A program made the position numbers and the translations under genes. 64,000 nt of DNA from Tubulanus polymorphus. Its lineage: Eukaryota; Nemertea; Palaeonemertea; Tubulaniformes; Tubulanidae. The notes below the pieces were generated by a model. It did not search any database. It was not told the DNA's origin and saw only the letters and a list, made by a program, of their open reading frames with translations. The DNA is taken from NCBI RefSeq assembly GCF_964204645.1, contig NC_134036.1:558001-622000 (forward strand). Direction: 5' to 3'. Within the stretch, counting starts at the first letter, position 1. Every line of letters begins with the position of its first letter. Shown piece by piece: positions 1 to 13,499 of this stretch.

Positions 1-2527
1 ACATTAATATACAATGAAAGCCTGCTATAGCGTTCTGCTTGCGCGTTTGGCTAATAGATTTTAAAAGGTTTTTGTTTATTTTACCGGTCAATGTTTGGGC
101 TATGTTCATTTGAGTCTGGTCTATGTATAGGGGACCTGATTATGGATTGTGCACCAGCAGACCCTATAGGCCTAATACATTCACCTCTACAACAATCTGA
201 ATTCAATCCAGAATATCTGTGATAACGATTCAACTCTGATAAAATATTGCGTCATTATTGAATCGTATATCGATTTGTATTGGGTCCGCTGTGTCTAGGG
301 TGGAGGGGGAGGGCAGGAAAGTTTGATTTCCTAAAAAGATAGAAATGTCGGTTTGATTTTTAAGAATGGTTTGATAGATAGCGAGTTAGACTTGTATTTG
401 TACAGCTGTCCCTGAACTATGTGACCTGAGGGAAAGAACCAGTCAGGGACCGGTACACTCCGTGGTGTAACATATGGTCGGCTTGTTGTATTATTTTGAG
501 TATTTCTCGGGGTGTATTAGACCCAGCTCTATGTCGTGTACATTACGCTTACATTGTCGGAAATATAGAAACTGCACTTGAGGATTGACAATTAAAATTG
601 AAATGTTTTCCTGAGTTTATGATGCTACAATTTTTCGATTTTATCCTTAATTTCTTCATGATTATCGTTGCAAGGATTCATAGTGTGTTTTAATCAATTG
701 TTAGTTAGCGGAATATTTTTCATGGATATAGAATTTTTTAAGCTTTTTTGGTTACGTTTTGTGGTAATTTCATTTCGGTCTGGCTACACGTCTTAGATGG
801 TGTAGAAGTTTGTAGTATATACTTGAGATGCCTCGTCGACTAAACTTTATTATCCATCCTCCAAAAGTCTTAAGATTCTGTGCAATGGTATCTCGATATC
901 TAGATGTGATGTACCTTTTCAACTTGACTGTTAATGGATAAAAAGTAATTTGAATTCAATCTGTGACTCATTTCCGTTTTAATCTCGTGCTTTGTCTCTC
1001 CTCCGGGCGGAGTAAGTTGAGTGTGCTGGAGTCTGGTGTAGGGTTTTAAAGTACTCCATGTTGTTTTATGTGAAGTTGTGTAAAGGTCATCGAGTTATTT
1101 ATATATCGAATTCAACTTTGTTTATTGGTAATGAACCTGTGCTGTTTATGAAAACATAAGCGGAAGGCACGCGCGAGCCTACTGCACTGCGCGTTCACTT
1201 ACTAGACTCTCTGGGGGTCAGATGAACTTTCTAGCAAGTCTTGGATATCTCGGCGCTTTGTTTGACGTTAACTCAGGATATCATAAATTCACCGCGGCGC
1301 GGTTCTCGCTGTTAATGAGATCTCACTATTTTATGTTCGTAAAAACAGGTCAGTTAAAATGTGAAATCGGCTTTTTTTGAAAAAATACAAAGATGGATTT
1401 AAGACATTTGAGTGACGTCTATAAACCGGACTGGACCGTGCGGTCATTGACTCTGGACCATGTGAGAGAGAGGTCATTGAGTGACCAGCTGACTTAAATA
1501 TGGATTTCTATGAGATATTGTGTTGCTCTGTTTAGTTGATAAAAAGCTTTGATAGGTCATCGCACCTGTAGGGGGGGTCAGCGCACCTGTACGTTCGGTC
1601 GCTGCGCATCAATAACAGGTGGTTTATTATACGCATCCAAACCTGTTGTTTAGAGGAATTTAAAAATGTCGTCCGTCTCTCCGCGCACACTGACTCAGTC
1701 GAGCAGTGGCGTCTATAATGAAATCTCGGTCATGGCATATATTACGCTGAACGACCCTGGATTATAGTTTGAAAGGCGCGCAATGTTTGAAATTCATGTT
1801 TTCGAGTGAAGAGATTCTCGTCGATCTTGTTGTTTATAATGAATGCGTCGCGGACGAATTTTTGAAATCGCACGGGAAAAATGGTCGATTTTTTTCGTCG
1901 GTTTGAAACGACAGGTTGTATTGTGCGTTACACAATGTTGCTTCTCTCTTGTGTCAAGTGCTGCTCTTTCTCCTCTCTTCTCCTCTCTCTCTTCTCTCTC
2001 TCTCCGTCTCATTGCGAAATACTAAATTTTGAATATAAACATCGCTGCTGCTGGTCCTCAGTCTTGTTGTTGTAATACTTAGTTGTGGTTGAATTATTTC
2101 ATCATAATTTGAGATGATTTCATAAAGAGATCATGAATTGTCATTATCTGAATGAGTTGTATTCTTGTATCTCGCACAGGTGGAATTTCCCACTGTTTAG
2201 ACCCCTGCAGGGTCGCATCAAATAATCCCCATTCAAATCAGGCGACATTCAGGTATTTATTACAATATGAAAATCCCTACATATCAGATTCCTGTGTCAT
2301 CAACATTTCTATAAAACTTATCAATGGGTCGAATGCACTTTCCCCGTCTGAAATAAGAACTTTGAAATAATTATTTTGTTCAAATTGAAAAACATGATTT
2401 CATGACTTAAATAGTCATCTAACGACTCCTAGAATTAGGTTTCATGACTTTGAATAGTCATCCAATGACTATAGAATCATCAAGTTTACTTTATAGTTGT
2501 TTTGCTATATTTTCTCATGACTGCGAC

Positions 2528-2592
2528 CGAGCTGAGTCAGTCCCGGAGTCGAGCTGAGTCAGTCCCGGAGCCGAGCTGAGTCAACCCCCGGA
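2528..2592. repeat. 22-bp tandem repeat with AP-1-like TGAGTCA cores
   Basis: Three copies of a 22-bp unit starting CGAGCTGAGTCAG. Each copy holds a TGAGTCA heptamer, the classical AP-1/bZIP core. The third copy has diverged in its second half. Confidence 0.7.
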
Positions 2593-3524
2593 TGACGCTG
2601 ATGGTATTTTGTTGTTTTTTGTTTGGCAATTCACTTGTTACAACAATGAGTTCGATTGTAACCGGCGGTTACTTAACCACGATCTCGCGCGGGTTAGGTG
2701 GGCGTGAGTGAATTCTCATGTGAGAAATATCGTCAACACATGTGACTTTTTATTTTAAATCACATGTCATGTATAAACCTAAGCGGTTGTGGAGTATTGA
2801 ATACCTGTCTTTTCACCGGGATATTTGAAAAAAGATTTGTCCCGGTTCAGAAATTAAATCTATTGCTCGTTTGATTGATAACTGGAAATAGAGCTGTTTG
2901 GATTGGTCCTTGTTTTACAGAAAAATCTCATAAATTAAATTCATGTTCAGGAATGAAATAGTTTTGTCAATTTTCACCGGGTTTCTCATGAAACTGGGGC
3001 TCCACTGTGAAAACAGACCCTCGGGTTCCGCTCCACACACTACTCACGTATATATCTGGGCAGGTGTTTGAATTGTGAGAAACCAGGTCAATATTTCACT
3101 CACTGAAAAATGAAAATGTCACACGAGAGAGTTTGAGTTGAGAACCAGGTGGTTCAAACATACTAGTGACGTGATCAGAGTGGATGTCAGAGTGGATGAG
3201 AGGGGGTGAGGGGTTTGGAAATGATTTGTGCTATTATTGCTAGGTCTAAATATCTACGAATGTTGATGAAGAGTAGGTTGGGGGATGTCTAGTATTGATT
3301 GGGTAATAGTTCATGCATTACCCAGATAGGCAGCTATTATCATTCTATTGAGGAAATAAAGATATGTAGTTTAGATAAGTAGTTAGTTGAACTGGTCGTG
3401 GTTTGTCTTAGGCATGAAATATGCATGATTCTGTACGTATGGGTATGGGGGACTCTTTCTTCCCGATCCATCCGTCTGTTGAGGTCAGGAAGTCCACATC
3501 TGCAGTCATTAAGGCGTATATGAT

Positions 3525-3745
3525 TTGAGATATCTGAGATCTTTCAGATTGATATCAGTTATAGGGGAGGGTGAGATATCTGAGATACTCGTCTCAAAGA
3601 TCTCAGATTCAGTTATAGGGGGTGAGATGTCTCAAAGATCTCAGACTGATCAGTTGTAGATATCTGAGATCTCTCAGGCACTGAGTTGAGATAACTGAGA
3701 TCTCTCAGACTCTGAGTTGAGATATCACCCTTTGGTAGTATTCTA
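3525..3745. repeat. AGATCTCAGA-rich imperfect repeat
   Basis: Irregular copies of GATATCTGAGATCT and its reverse-complement relatives, many partly palindromic. No coding sense. Probably a decayed minisatellite. Confidence 0.6.
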
Positions 3746-4449
3746 GTACATGTCTCTAGTTTGATGACATATTTGAGTCTCACGCACATCAAATTATTCA
3801 TCATTCACAGCTGTTTGTTCAACGAAGAATATAACAATTCACGAAACCATTCACATTGGGACAATAGACGCATTGACTGAAGGGTATAGCCCCCTGGAGG
3901 AGGCTCGCTAGATCGTGATTACCTGAAGCCGGGAAATTTGATTCAAGGCTACACTACTGAACAGAAAGAAATAAATTGTCCTCAACAAATTGTGTCCGAT
4001 TTCATAGACATATAAGCCAAGCATTTTTGACCCGGGCCAAACTGGCCCGACCAAAAACGTCGGACCAGGCCCGAGCCAAATTTTAGCACCAGACAAATGA
4101 TTGCGTTTGAATTGCAACTGGCATCTGAAATGATCCACTTTGCTTTGTTTGAGCATTGTTTAATATCGAGAGAATGGTTTGCGTGTGAACACACTCTCTA
4201 ATTAGGCACAGGCCTGATCCGTGGCAATTTGGCCCGGGCCAAATCGTCTCGCGGCTATATTCTAGAAAAATACAATCAGAGTTAGTTAGAAAATAGTATC
4301 GCTTTTGTCGGAGTTAGTTCTTCAAAATCCACTGAGAAATTTAGAATTTTACTGAATCTCATGAAAATTTCATTCTTATCAAATGTATGAAAATAATTTA
4401 AAGGTCTATAGAATATTGTAAACATGTTTTGTTTGTTGTGTATTTTCAG

Positions 4450-7400
4450 AGAAGATGCGAAGTCACGTATTGAAGATATTCTGGACAGCGTTCGTCAATT
4501 ATCAGATGTGGAAAAACTGCTGTTATACCTCAAGCTACCGACCGGTACCCGTAGTAAGGATTTACCTCCTCAGTAAGTATTTACCCTCACTACTTAACCC
4601 TTAACATTGAGCACCAGGAAAGAATTCCAGAATCTGCAACCAATTGAAACTTGAAATGAAGTCTCAGTAGAACCAACACTGACAACTGTGCAACTGCATC
4701 CATATATATCTACACTGTCAATTGAATAGAGGGCCTTAATCAAAAATGAAAAGTCTATGATTTGACAAAAACTCTGAAATACAACTGCAATTTTTTTCAA
4801 TTCGTGAAATCTGTGTGGTCTTAATGTCAAAATGGACCTGAACAACTGATATAGAAATTAACGTAAAATCCTAATTGAAATCTGTTTTTGAAGAAATGAA
4901 ACGTTGATCGTATTTTCTTGATTAATAATCGTCAGTTGTTCAATAATTTCTGGTGATGATTTTGATGAAGATTCGTAAGTAATGAATAATAGATAATTCA
5001 CGACTGTATTTTATCTTATTTTGAGTCACCGAATAAATTTAGCATGTGCCAAAATTCTCTCAACGTATCATATTTCACTTTTATAGCATGTATCGACAAA
5101 AATTTAAATTTTTGTTACGTTGAAGAATGCTGTATCTAAATTCTGCTTTTTTCATATAAATGAATATATCTGATATTTTTACTTATCGACCACACTGTGA
5201 AATACTGTAAATAAGTACATAATGTACATGAGTTATATACTGTACACAAGTTATATACTGCTATGCATCAGTTCGATCCATGTTTCCACTTTTATCACAT
5301 ATTTCACCGACTGTCTTTAGTTCATACCCGCCCTGTGTTGTTTCTCCAAAAAAAATGTGTCCAATCCTTAAATCGACTTAATTTAATTCATTAATTCAAT
5401 TCATCTTAGAATCAAGAATTAAGAAGTAATTGTGAAATCTCAATCTAAAAGTAAAAACTGAACCGAAGTTTGATTATTAATGCGAGTGTTATGTATTTTA
5501 CAGAACTCCGTCATCGTCTCTGCATTTATCCAATCTCGAACATGCTCAGGCGTTTACGTGGATACAGAGCCACCTGGAGGAGGATAACGAAACTTGTCTA
5601 CGCAAAGATGAAGTCTACGACGACTACAAGTAAGTGTTGCCGTAGTTTCCGCGAGCCGCCCGCATTGTTGTATGTCATTTTGATTAAGTTCGAATTCTGT
5701 ATTTTTGAATTTTCAAACATTTTAAGAGATTTTCGTTTAGTCTCTATGGTTACTAACTGTTGCAATAGTTAATTTGAATATTTGAATGTTGTATTGTAGG
5801 ATGTATTGCGAGACGAATTGTATGAAACCGTTGAATACGGCCGATTTCGGGAAAGTGATGAAACGCGCGTTTCCTAACGTGAAACCACGGCGACTAGGTC
5901 AACGCGGACAATCAAAATATTGTTACAGCGGGCTACGCAAGAAAGTCGAACTTCAACCTCCGTCGTTACCTGACCTCGGAGAAACGTGCGAACCAATCGC
6001 TGTAAGTACTCTCTTCTATTCCACCTATGATGTCATCATTACCAAGTGACTCTTCATTTCCCCCTATGACATCATTAGAAAGTCTCTTCAATTCCCCCTA
6101 TGACGTCATTAGAAAGTGTCTCTTCAATTCCCCCTATGACATCATTAGAAAGTGTCTCTTCAATTCCCCCTATGACATCATTACGAAGTGTCTCTTCAAT
6201 TCCCCCTATGACGTCATTAGAAAGTGTCTCTTCATTTCCACCTATGACATCATTACGAAGTGACTCCAATTCCCCCTATCACATGATTATGAAGTAAGTT
6301 GTTTCACTTGGCCCCGGTTTGTAATAAGTTTGGTTGTGATTTCAGGATCCACAGAAGAGCGGTGAAGATGAACTGATGCCTGAGTGTATCGCGTTGGTTT
6401 GTGAATGGGCTGAGAATTTGCTCGGTCGCGGTTTCAACAACGTACGAGAACTGGCCGAACATTTACTCAGTAATCTCTACGTGAACAGTAAATCAACGGC
6501 GGCATTCGCGCTGACGGCTGCCATGCAGAAACCAGCCACGAGTAACGGCTCGAAAAGTAAGTTTCCTCATTGTCTCGTACAACTTCAAACCTCGGTTCCA
6601 ACAAATCAATGTCTCATTAAATTGACGAAAAACCCACCAGTAAAAAAAACTAATAGAAGATTTTGTCATTTCAACCCAAATGCTGTAAGCCACATCTGCT
6701 CTAGTTTTCCGTTTCGAAAATGGCTCAAATTGTCAAAATCCTCTATTAGTTATAATCGGTTATTGTGTAGTTTTTCTCCAAATTCTGATCCTGTTTTATT
6801 TGTGGGGTCAGTTGGTCAAAAATTGGTTAAAGATAACCGGCGTAAATACCATAGTTACAACGAAGTTTTAATTGTCAATATCCACTGGTTAACTACAACC
6901 AACCTTTGACCAACTGTAGATCTGTGGTCTCTGTTAAAACTTGAACCATAGATTTAAATGATTGAATATGAACTGATAGTGATGTATTTTGTGCATTGAG
7001 CCATAACTGCTGTAGTCTCTTAGAGAATAAATCCATTGGCTCAAAATCGGAAATGTCAAAACCTTCTATTAGTTGCACTTGGTTGTTGTGGATTTTTTCT
7101 TCAAATTCCAATACTGTTTTGTCGTAAACCTCAGAGGCTGCAGTTGCTCAAAAGATAAATACCATAGTAATAATGAACTATCCACTGGTAAACTTTTGAA
7201 CAAACTGCAGCCCCACATTCTCTGTTAGAACTTGACACAAGATTCAAATGATTTTAAAGATGAACTAACAGTGTTTATGTATTTGTGTGTTTTAGTGCCT
7301 GTCTCCTCGTTATTCGCTAGTCAAAGTTCCGGTCGCGGAGCTCAAGTACAACTTCAACGTCGAATCAAAGAACGTGAATTACTGCGCGAAACCAAGAGTA

Positions 7401-10165
7401 AAATCGCACAACAGCGCGAGGAATCTACGATAAAACAAGAACCGCAGCAGATACCGACGACCGCAGCTGCACCGGCCGCTGCCGTCGCCGGTAACAACCG
7501 CAGACGTTCGATTAAAACTAAACTGTTCAGTCCGCCGGTCGGAACGTGTAACGCCGTTCAACCGACGCAAAGTTCGGCCATTTCCTCAACGGCTCCGTCT
7601 GCTCAACAAGGTCACGGTCGACCGATGCCGTTTATACCGCCGCCGCACATGGGCGGAGGAATGCCGCACGTACCGATGCACGTAGAGGGCGCCGCGTTCG
7701 ATCCGATGGCGTGGAGACAGCCTCAGTTACAGTTCCCGATGACGCCCGGTCACGGGATGCCCGGAACGCCGGGAACTCCGTTCGGAACTCCGGGAACGCC
7801 GTTTGGTAATCCGTTACTCGACCCGCCGACGCCGTTTAAAAACATGCCACCAGGTGGCGACCCGGGATTACCGTATCCAATGCATCCACGCGGGAATCTG
7901 GATCCGTCTCCGCGCAGCGCGTTTATACCGGTTACGACCAACAGTCCAGTTACACCAGGGCCGATAGGTGGCGCTCCGAAACAACTCTCTAAACCGGAAC
8001 ATCCTCGGTTAGAATCGATTCTGAAAGGTGAACTACAATCTCACATGTATCCACCTCCGCCCGAGTATCTACAACAACAGATGGCGCCACCGCAGATACA
8101 ACATATTCCAGGTCGCGGTGGAGCCGGCGGTCAGCAGCAGCAGCAGCATCACGAGAGCGTTCTACAAACACCGACGAAACCGTCGGACGGCGGGCTGATG
8201 GTTCCGCAATTACACATTCCTCAAATACAACCATCTCCGACTAAACGTAAATTCACTCCGATAAAACCGAAATGTCCGACGGGGAAAACCGTATCGAGCA
8301 TGTTGAAAGAGGCGCGAGGTTTCGGGCCGGAGAGCGTCGATCAGATCAACAATCCATTCCTTAACGATATGAGACCGGTGTCGGCGATACTGAAAGAATC
8401 GCGCGACGCCCAGCAACAGCGTGGTCACATGACCGGCGGTCCGATGACTCCGACGCAGATTCAACAGAAATTCACGTTCGAGAATTTCAACGCGAATATG
8501 AAACGTCCGCGCGGACGATCGGGCGGGGAACCGCAGAGCGCCAGTAAACGACAGATACAGGAATCGCAGGATCAGCCGGGAACGCCGAAATGTGTCGACG
8601 TGTTCATCCCTCCAGCTCCGGCCGGTTTAAACACGAGCGTTACGACCTCGACCAGTCGACTCTCGATCGACGACCTCAGCATCAGCAGTTTAGAAAACGA
8701 TTCGCTATTAGAATTCTTGAACTCGGGTGCGAATCCGCTCGATTCGAGCGACGGAGGAGGAATGAATCGGAGTCGCTCCGGCGGAGGAGGACAGTTTATA
8801 CATCCCTCCGGATTACCTCAAACACCTCATTACACGCAGTTAGAACTACTCGATCCTCCGACACCGTTTAAAAACACGGCTCACCTCCGAGCGTCGGCCG
8901 CGCAATCCGCTCAACAACAATCACAATTACCGATGAGTCCGTTAGTCGCCGGTAGCAACGCGTCTGCCGGGTTCGTACCGACTAGTTCCGTTCAATCGTT
9001 TCATCCGCCGCCACCAGAGGGCTCCGTCGATATGTATATGAGTCATCCGTCGCCGCAGCAACAACAACAACAATCGAGTCCTCAACGACGACGACCTTCA
9101 TTCGGTGAATATTACGAGCATGCGGCTCAGTTTCAAGGTCGTCCGCCGCAGCACGCGAAAAAGAAAGATTCGAAGAAGTTGATGGCAGCAGCAGCAGCAG
9201 CAGGCGGGAACCAATCAAAAACATTCCTGAACTACCCGCAGTCTACAGCGACCGTACCGAGTCCGCAATCACTCAGTCCGGAACGGAGTCCGCGTCCACC
9301 GTCTCACCACCAGGTGTCGCCACAAGATGCCGGTACATCAGTGAAATCATCGTCGGCCGTAACAATGACGTCGTCTGCCTCGTCGCTAGGCAACCGTTAC
9401 GCCGCGGAACAAGCGTGGGGCGCGATGAGTCGAGCGTCGGAACGAGGCTTAGCCCCGCCTCCTCCGAGTTATAATAGTCAACATCGTCGTATGTCTGGTG
9501 GCGCCCCCACCGGTCATCCTCAACACTACCGACCGCAGCAGATCAATGATATGATGTGTCCTCAATCACCGAATATATATCCATCATCCGATCAGCAGCA
9601 GCAGCAGCAGCAATCGCTATGCCAACAACCGAACTATTGGAGTAATTTACCTCCGTCTTATAGACATATCACACCGGTAACCAATCAGCCGGCTTCAAAT
9701 ACACCGGGCCGTCCGGGCCCGCGGACACAGAAACTCAGTCCCGGGCGAGCCGTTAAAGTCAACACTCAACCGCCACCAGGGGGAGCTAATCAACAACAGC
9801 CACCACCAGGGGGAGCTAGTAGCGGTTTAAACGTGAGCGATGAATTACAGTCGACGTTGGACGTTTTGAGAGATTTCGATACTCAATATTTCAATCAGAG
9901 CGGAGACGTCGATTCTGGTGACGACCCGTCGCTACGGCAACAACGAGCGTTATCACCGGCCGATCTTATACGTAACGAGTTCGCCGGAATATTCGGCAGT
10001 TCGATCGGCGGAGGACAGGTGGCGCCGCCGTCGTCGACGAGGCGATCGACTTCCGATCAGAATCAGGTCGTACCGCCAGAGGGCGCTTTAACGCCCGATA
10101 CGGACGTTTTCATCGTGGAGAATTTAACATCGAATAAATACAGTCGCACCGTGACAACGAGATGA
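4450..10165 (+). CDS. RFX7: RFX-family transcription factor, RFX5/RFX7 type (N-terminus missing)
   Basis: DNA-binding regulator of X-box promoters. Five exons: 4450-4572, 5504-5629, 5800-6001, 6346-6556, 7296-10165; all have AG/GT borders and phases that agree (2, 2, 0, 1), giving 1176 residues up to TGA. Exon 1 seen here encodes a leader helix with [14 protein letters not shown], typical of RFX5/7. Exons 2-3 encode the winged-helix RFX domain, with [21 protein letters not shown] and [27 protein letters not shown] points to the RFX5/RFX7 branch rather than the ciliary RFX1-3 branch. Exon 4 holds the RFX7-like segment [10 protein letters not shown]. The last exon encodes about 955 low-complexity residues rich in P, Q, S and G, with poly-Q, poly-A and a duplicated [10 protein letters not shown] motif. 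RFX7 is preferred over RFX5 because of length and the exon-4 segment. The start codon was not found. Confidence 0.88.
6022..6290. repeat. 36-bp minisatellite in RFX intron with CRE-like cores
   Basis: About seven copies of a 36-bp unit built on CCCCCTATGACATCATTAG. Several copies read TGACGTCA, the palindromic CREB/ATF site; others read TGACATCA. The 36-bp period is a multiple of three, so it makes long open frames on both strands that are not genes. It starts within 20 bp of the exon donor at 6002. Confidence 0.85.
7814..8875 (+). other. Duplicated [10 protein letters not shown] motif in the RFX C-terminal region
   Basis: The ten-residue string [10 protein letters not shown] occurs twice in the last exon, at 7814-7843 and 8846-8875, about 340 residues apart, with different codons (for example CCG versus CCT). 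In a region that is otherwise low complexity, an identical motif with diverged codons suggests protein-level selection, such as a docking or kinase site. Function unknown. Confidence 0.7.
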
Positions 10166-11899
10166 CACGATAATTAATTAGCGTTTAATTAACCTAATTA
10201 GTGTTAGGTTTATAATGTAGTGTAATATAGATATAGTTTATTTGTGCTATCGTTTAACAAATAAGATTCAATGTTTTGACATATCAGTGAACTATGTATG
10301 GAATTTCAAAATAAGGGATAGGTTTATTTGAGGGTTTAGGGTCAGCTGGTTCTCAAAACATCAAATTAAACTCCTAAATGCTAGTCCTTAAAAAGATTGA
10401 ATTTATAACAAAATGATTGTTTAAGATTTTTGTGAAATTGAATTGAGGACTCAGTGGTGTTTATGCGTTGTAAGTTTTCAAACCATTTTGTTGCTATTCA
10501 GATTTTACAGAAAGTCAGGAAATCTCTATTTTTGTCGTAATCGTCCTAGATTGAGCTAGGATATTAATCAGATTGAGCTAGGATATTATTTGTTGGTTTA
10601 ATTTCGACAAATTCTTGGTTCCTCGTGAACCAAGAATTTATTATCAATACTATTAAATCAAGACTTTTCGAAATATTTAAAAATACATGTATTTCAATAA
10701 TTCGTCATTTTTCTCGCTCAAGTTATTTTCAGGCTTCCTTTTCATGCTTTCGATTTTTTCGCGATGAATCGGTTCGATTCAAATTCTCGCGATTCATTCA
10801 GTTTTCGTTTGAATGATTCGCCAGAAAAAATAACGAAAAGGAAGCCGAAATAATTTTTGAAACTTCAAAATTTTGAAACTTATTTTCAAAAGCTTTGTCC
10901 AATTTTCTTAAACATATTTATTTAGTTCAGTTCATCAGTTAACTATCTTTGACAATCTCTTGTAAATTACTAATGCATCTCTTAGTAAATTGTCATTATC
11001 TTTTTCGATTTCTCGAGCTTCCGTACAATCTTTCAATCTCAACATTTTGTAAATCAGGTAATTCACACAAACTGCCTCTCGCTGAGAATTTGAGTTTAAT
11101 CTTCTGACACCACAAAGAACAAATAGATGTAGACACATATATTATATATATATGACATCAATAAAGCTTCGGGCATTTCCTGCTGGGCATAAATGTACCT
11201 AAGATAAACAGCCTGAGGTGTAGAATGGCTAGAATGACATGTCTCCTATTGATAATAGTGGGTATTGTCGGGATTAGAAAATGTAAAACCGATAATGTAT
11301 GAAGGTATAGAGAGACTGTGGCTATCAGAGCGTAGAGGGTTAATAGCGTTTAATTATACAGTGATGTAATAGTGTTATTTAGGATTTCCTTCCTGTTCTG
11401 TATAACCCTTCATATCACCTCCTCACCTGGGATTGCGCCTATAGAAAGTGAGCGTATATTACTAATCCTTTGAGCAATTACTCTAGTGAAATTTGTTGTG
11501 AACATTACTTCAAAATATTTCTGATCCTTTAGATAGATATAATACAGTTGAACTTGCCCAATTCGGAATTTACAATCCAGATTTTCACTTAATTCTGATG
11601 AAGTATTTGGTTCATTTTACCTGGAACCGTGGAAACTCTCATTCGTGAATTAAAATTTTACTTAATTTGAAGAAATCTGGGGGCAATCCCCTAGTCATCC
11701 GAATTACAGTTAGTTCTACTGTCCAAAAATTACTGAGTTTTGCACCTAATTTCTAAAAGTATGAAAATGATTTCCGAAGTTTCCTTTTAAGTTTAGTTAA
11801 ACTCATTAAGAGAACTGTGGAACTAGATCCCGATCTGCTATGATATTTGATATTATAAGATAATGATTTGTGAGATTTCTTTGTTCCAATTTGAACTAG

Positions 11900-12016
11900 A
11901 GTTCAAACACTGGGTGCCTGTAATTAGGTTATTTGAACCTGGAGTTCAAACACTGGGTGCCTGTAATTAGGTTATTTGAACCTGGAGTTCAAACACTGGG
12001 TGCCTGTAATTAGGTA
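11900..12016. repeat. 43-bp tandem repeat, about three copies
   Basis: Near-identical copies starting GTTCAAACACTGGGTGCCTG. Probably within the RFX 3'UTR. Confidence 0.8.
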
Positions 12017-13019
12017 ATTGTTAGTGTTAATTGAACTGCAGTTTTGCAGTTTCTGTAGTTAGTGTCAACGCTCCCACTGTGCGATCCCCTTCTCACTAGG
12101 GGGTGCTGTCATTGCCAGACCTTTTTACACATACTAGGGGGTCAGTGGGCCAGCGGGGAGGTGTTCGGCATGTTTATGTCATTTCTGCCAAATTATTTTG
12201 CATTTAGCGAACATTATACAATTGGTAGATTTTTACGGAGATTTTTTCCTGATATTGTCTTAAAACCTATTATAACAAGTATCACTTTTTGAACTGTTTT
12301 TAGGACAGTTTTTTTTACGCATTTACACTGTTTTTGATACTGAATATAGCGGGGAGTTTTTTCCATACCATTTTTGGATCATTTTTATCGTCATATCAAC
12401 ACTTCGTATATCGTTTCTGGTTTATCATTTACTTACGTCAATTTTTATACAGCCCCAAAATTTTCTACTTAATTTATTTAAACCTGAATAATCTTAATTA
12501 AACCAGTCTCTTGACATGATCAATTTATTGTTTTATTCGTGTGTTTTAATGACAATAGTTTTTTTGAATTGCGCAGAATTTTTGTCTGAGGGGTTCGGGG
12601 CATTGGAAGCACGGATGTTTTATAGATATCCAGTTTTTAAAAGGTCTGTCTTGATTTAACCGGACAGCTGGTCTGTTAACGGAAAATTGCATTTATTTTC
12701 AATGTAGAAGTCGTCTTAATTTTGTTAGACCTCACGGAATATTTAAACAGTGAGTTCTGAAAAAGGTAACGACGCTATTTTGAATATTTAGTAATGATAA
12801 TTATCAGATAGATGGCTAATTAATTATATTTAATTTATTATTATTAATTATTATAAAACCGATATTTAATTCTGATGATATCAGTTTCGTTGTACAGAGT
12901 GTGAAACTGGGAATAATTTAAACATGTTTTAGTCAGATATACATAGATAATGATTGTAGGTAATTAGCTAATTATTCTGTCCACTTATTAATCATTAGAA
13001 AGTCAATTAGCTAATTAAT

Positions 13020-13454
13020 TGTAAATAGTTTCTGTGCTAACGATTATTTGTAAATATCGACGACATAAATTTTTAGTCAGTAGAACGTGACCGGTTCAGC
13101 GCCACCTGGTGACGGTAAGCCGAAGTAGTCGCGACCTTCGGTTTATAGTCAAAGGTCGCGCATCGATTTTTGTCTAATCATTATGTAAATTTATTCATCC
13201 TTGTTGTCATCTATGTGTACTTAATATGTAAATTAGCCACGCGCGTCATTTGCATTTATGTAAATAATCAATATTCTACGGTACCTTTACCGGTATATAT
13301 TATATGTAAATTCGAGTCATGTGATTGAATTTGTGAAGTTTGATTGGTGGACGTATATTGTTGTAATATGTAAATGAATGATATCATTATTATAATCGCA
13401 CGCGTGTGTCTGTTGGAATTATGTAAATTTATGTAAATGTGGGGTATGTAAATA
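13020..13454 (+). promoter_or_regulatory. Cluster of Pumilio-type TGTAAAT(A) motifs
   Basis: Ten TGTAAAT heptamers on the + strand at 13020, 13049, 13184, 13227, 13259, 13305, 13369, 13422, 13432 and 13447. Four (13020, 13049, 13259, 13447) are complete TGTAAATA, matching the Pumilio/PUF response element UGUANAUA. Spacing is irregular, so this is not a simple tandem repeat. They sit just before AATAAA at 13500. If transcribed in the RFX mRNA they would be candidate PUF sites; the reading as DNA-level POU/forkhead-like sites is also possible. Confidence 0.5.
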
Positions 13455-13499
13455 TAATGTTGTTTTTTTTTCCATCTAATTTCAATCAATGATTGCAAT

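Larger units (their letters stand above)
1..4449. other. Non-coding region upstream of, or first intron of, the RFX gene
   Basis: No coding exon can be supported here. The first RFX exon I can read (4450) begins in phase 2, so at least one coding exon, holding the start codon and the usual N-terminal leader, must lie upstream, but I could not identify it. The stretch contains a 22-bp tandem repeat (2528-2592), an AGATCTCAGA-rich stretch (about 3525-3745), a pyrimidine run near 1960-2010 and scattered short open frames without family resemblance. A short ATG frame at 1666 with a fair start context (AAAATGTCG) ends after 33 codons and has no convincing donor. Confidence 0.5.

Noticed and set aside
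6027-6297. Open frames on both strands in the RFX intron
   Set aside because: Products of the 36-bp minisatellite, again a multiple of three.
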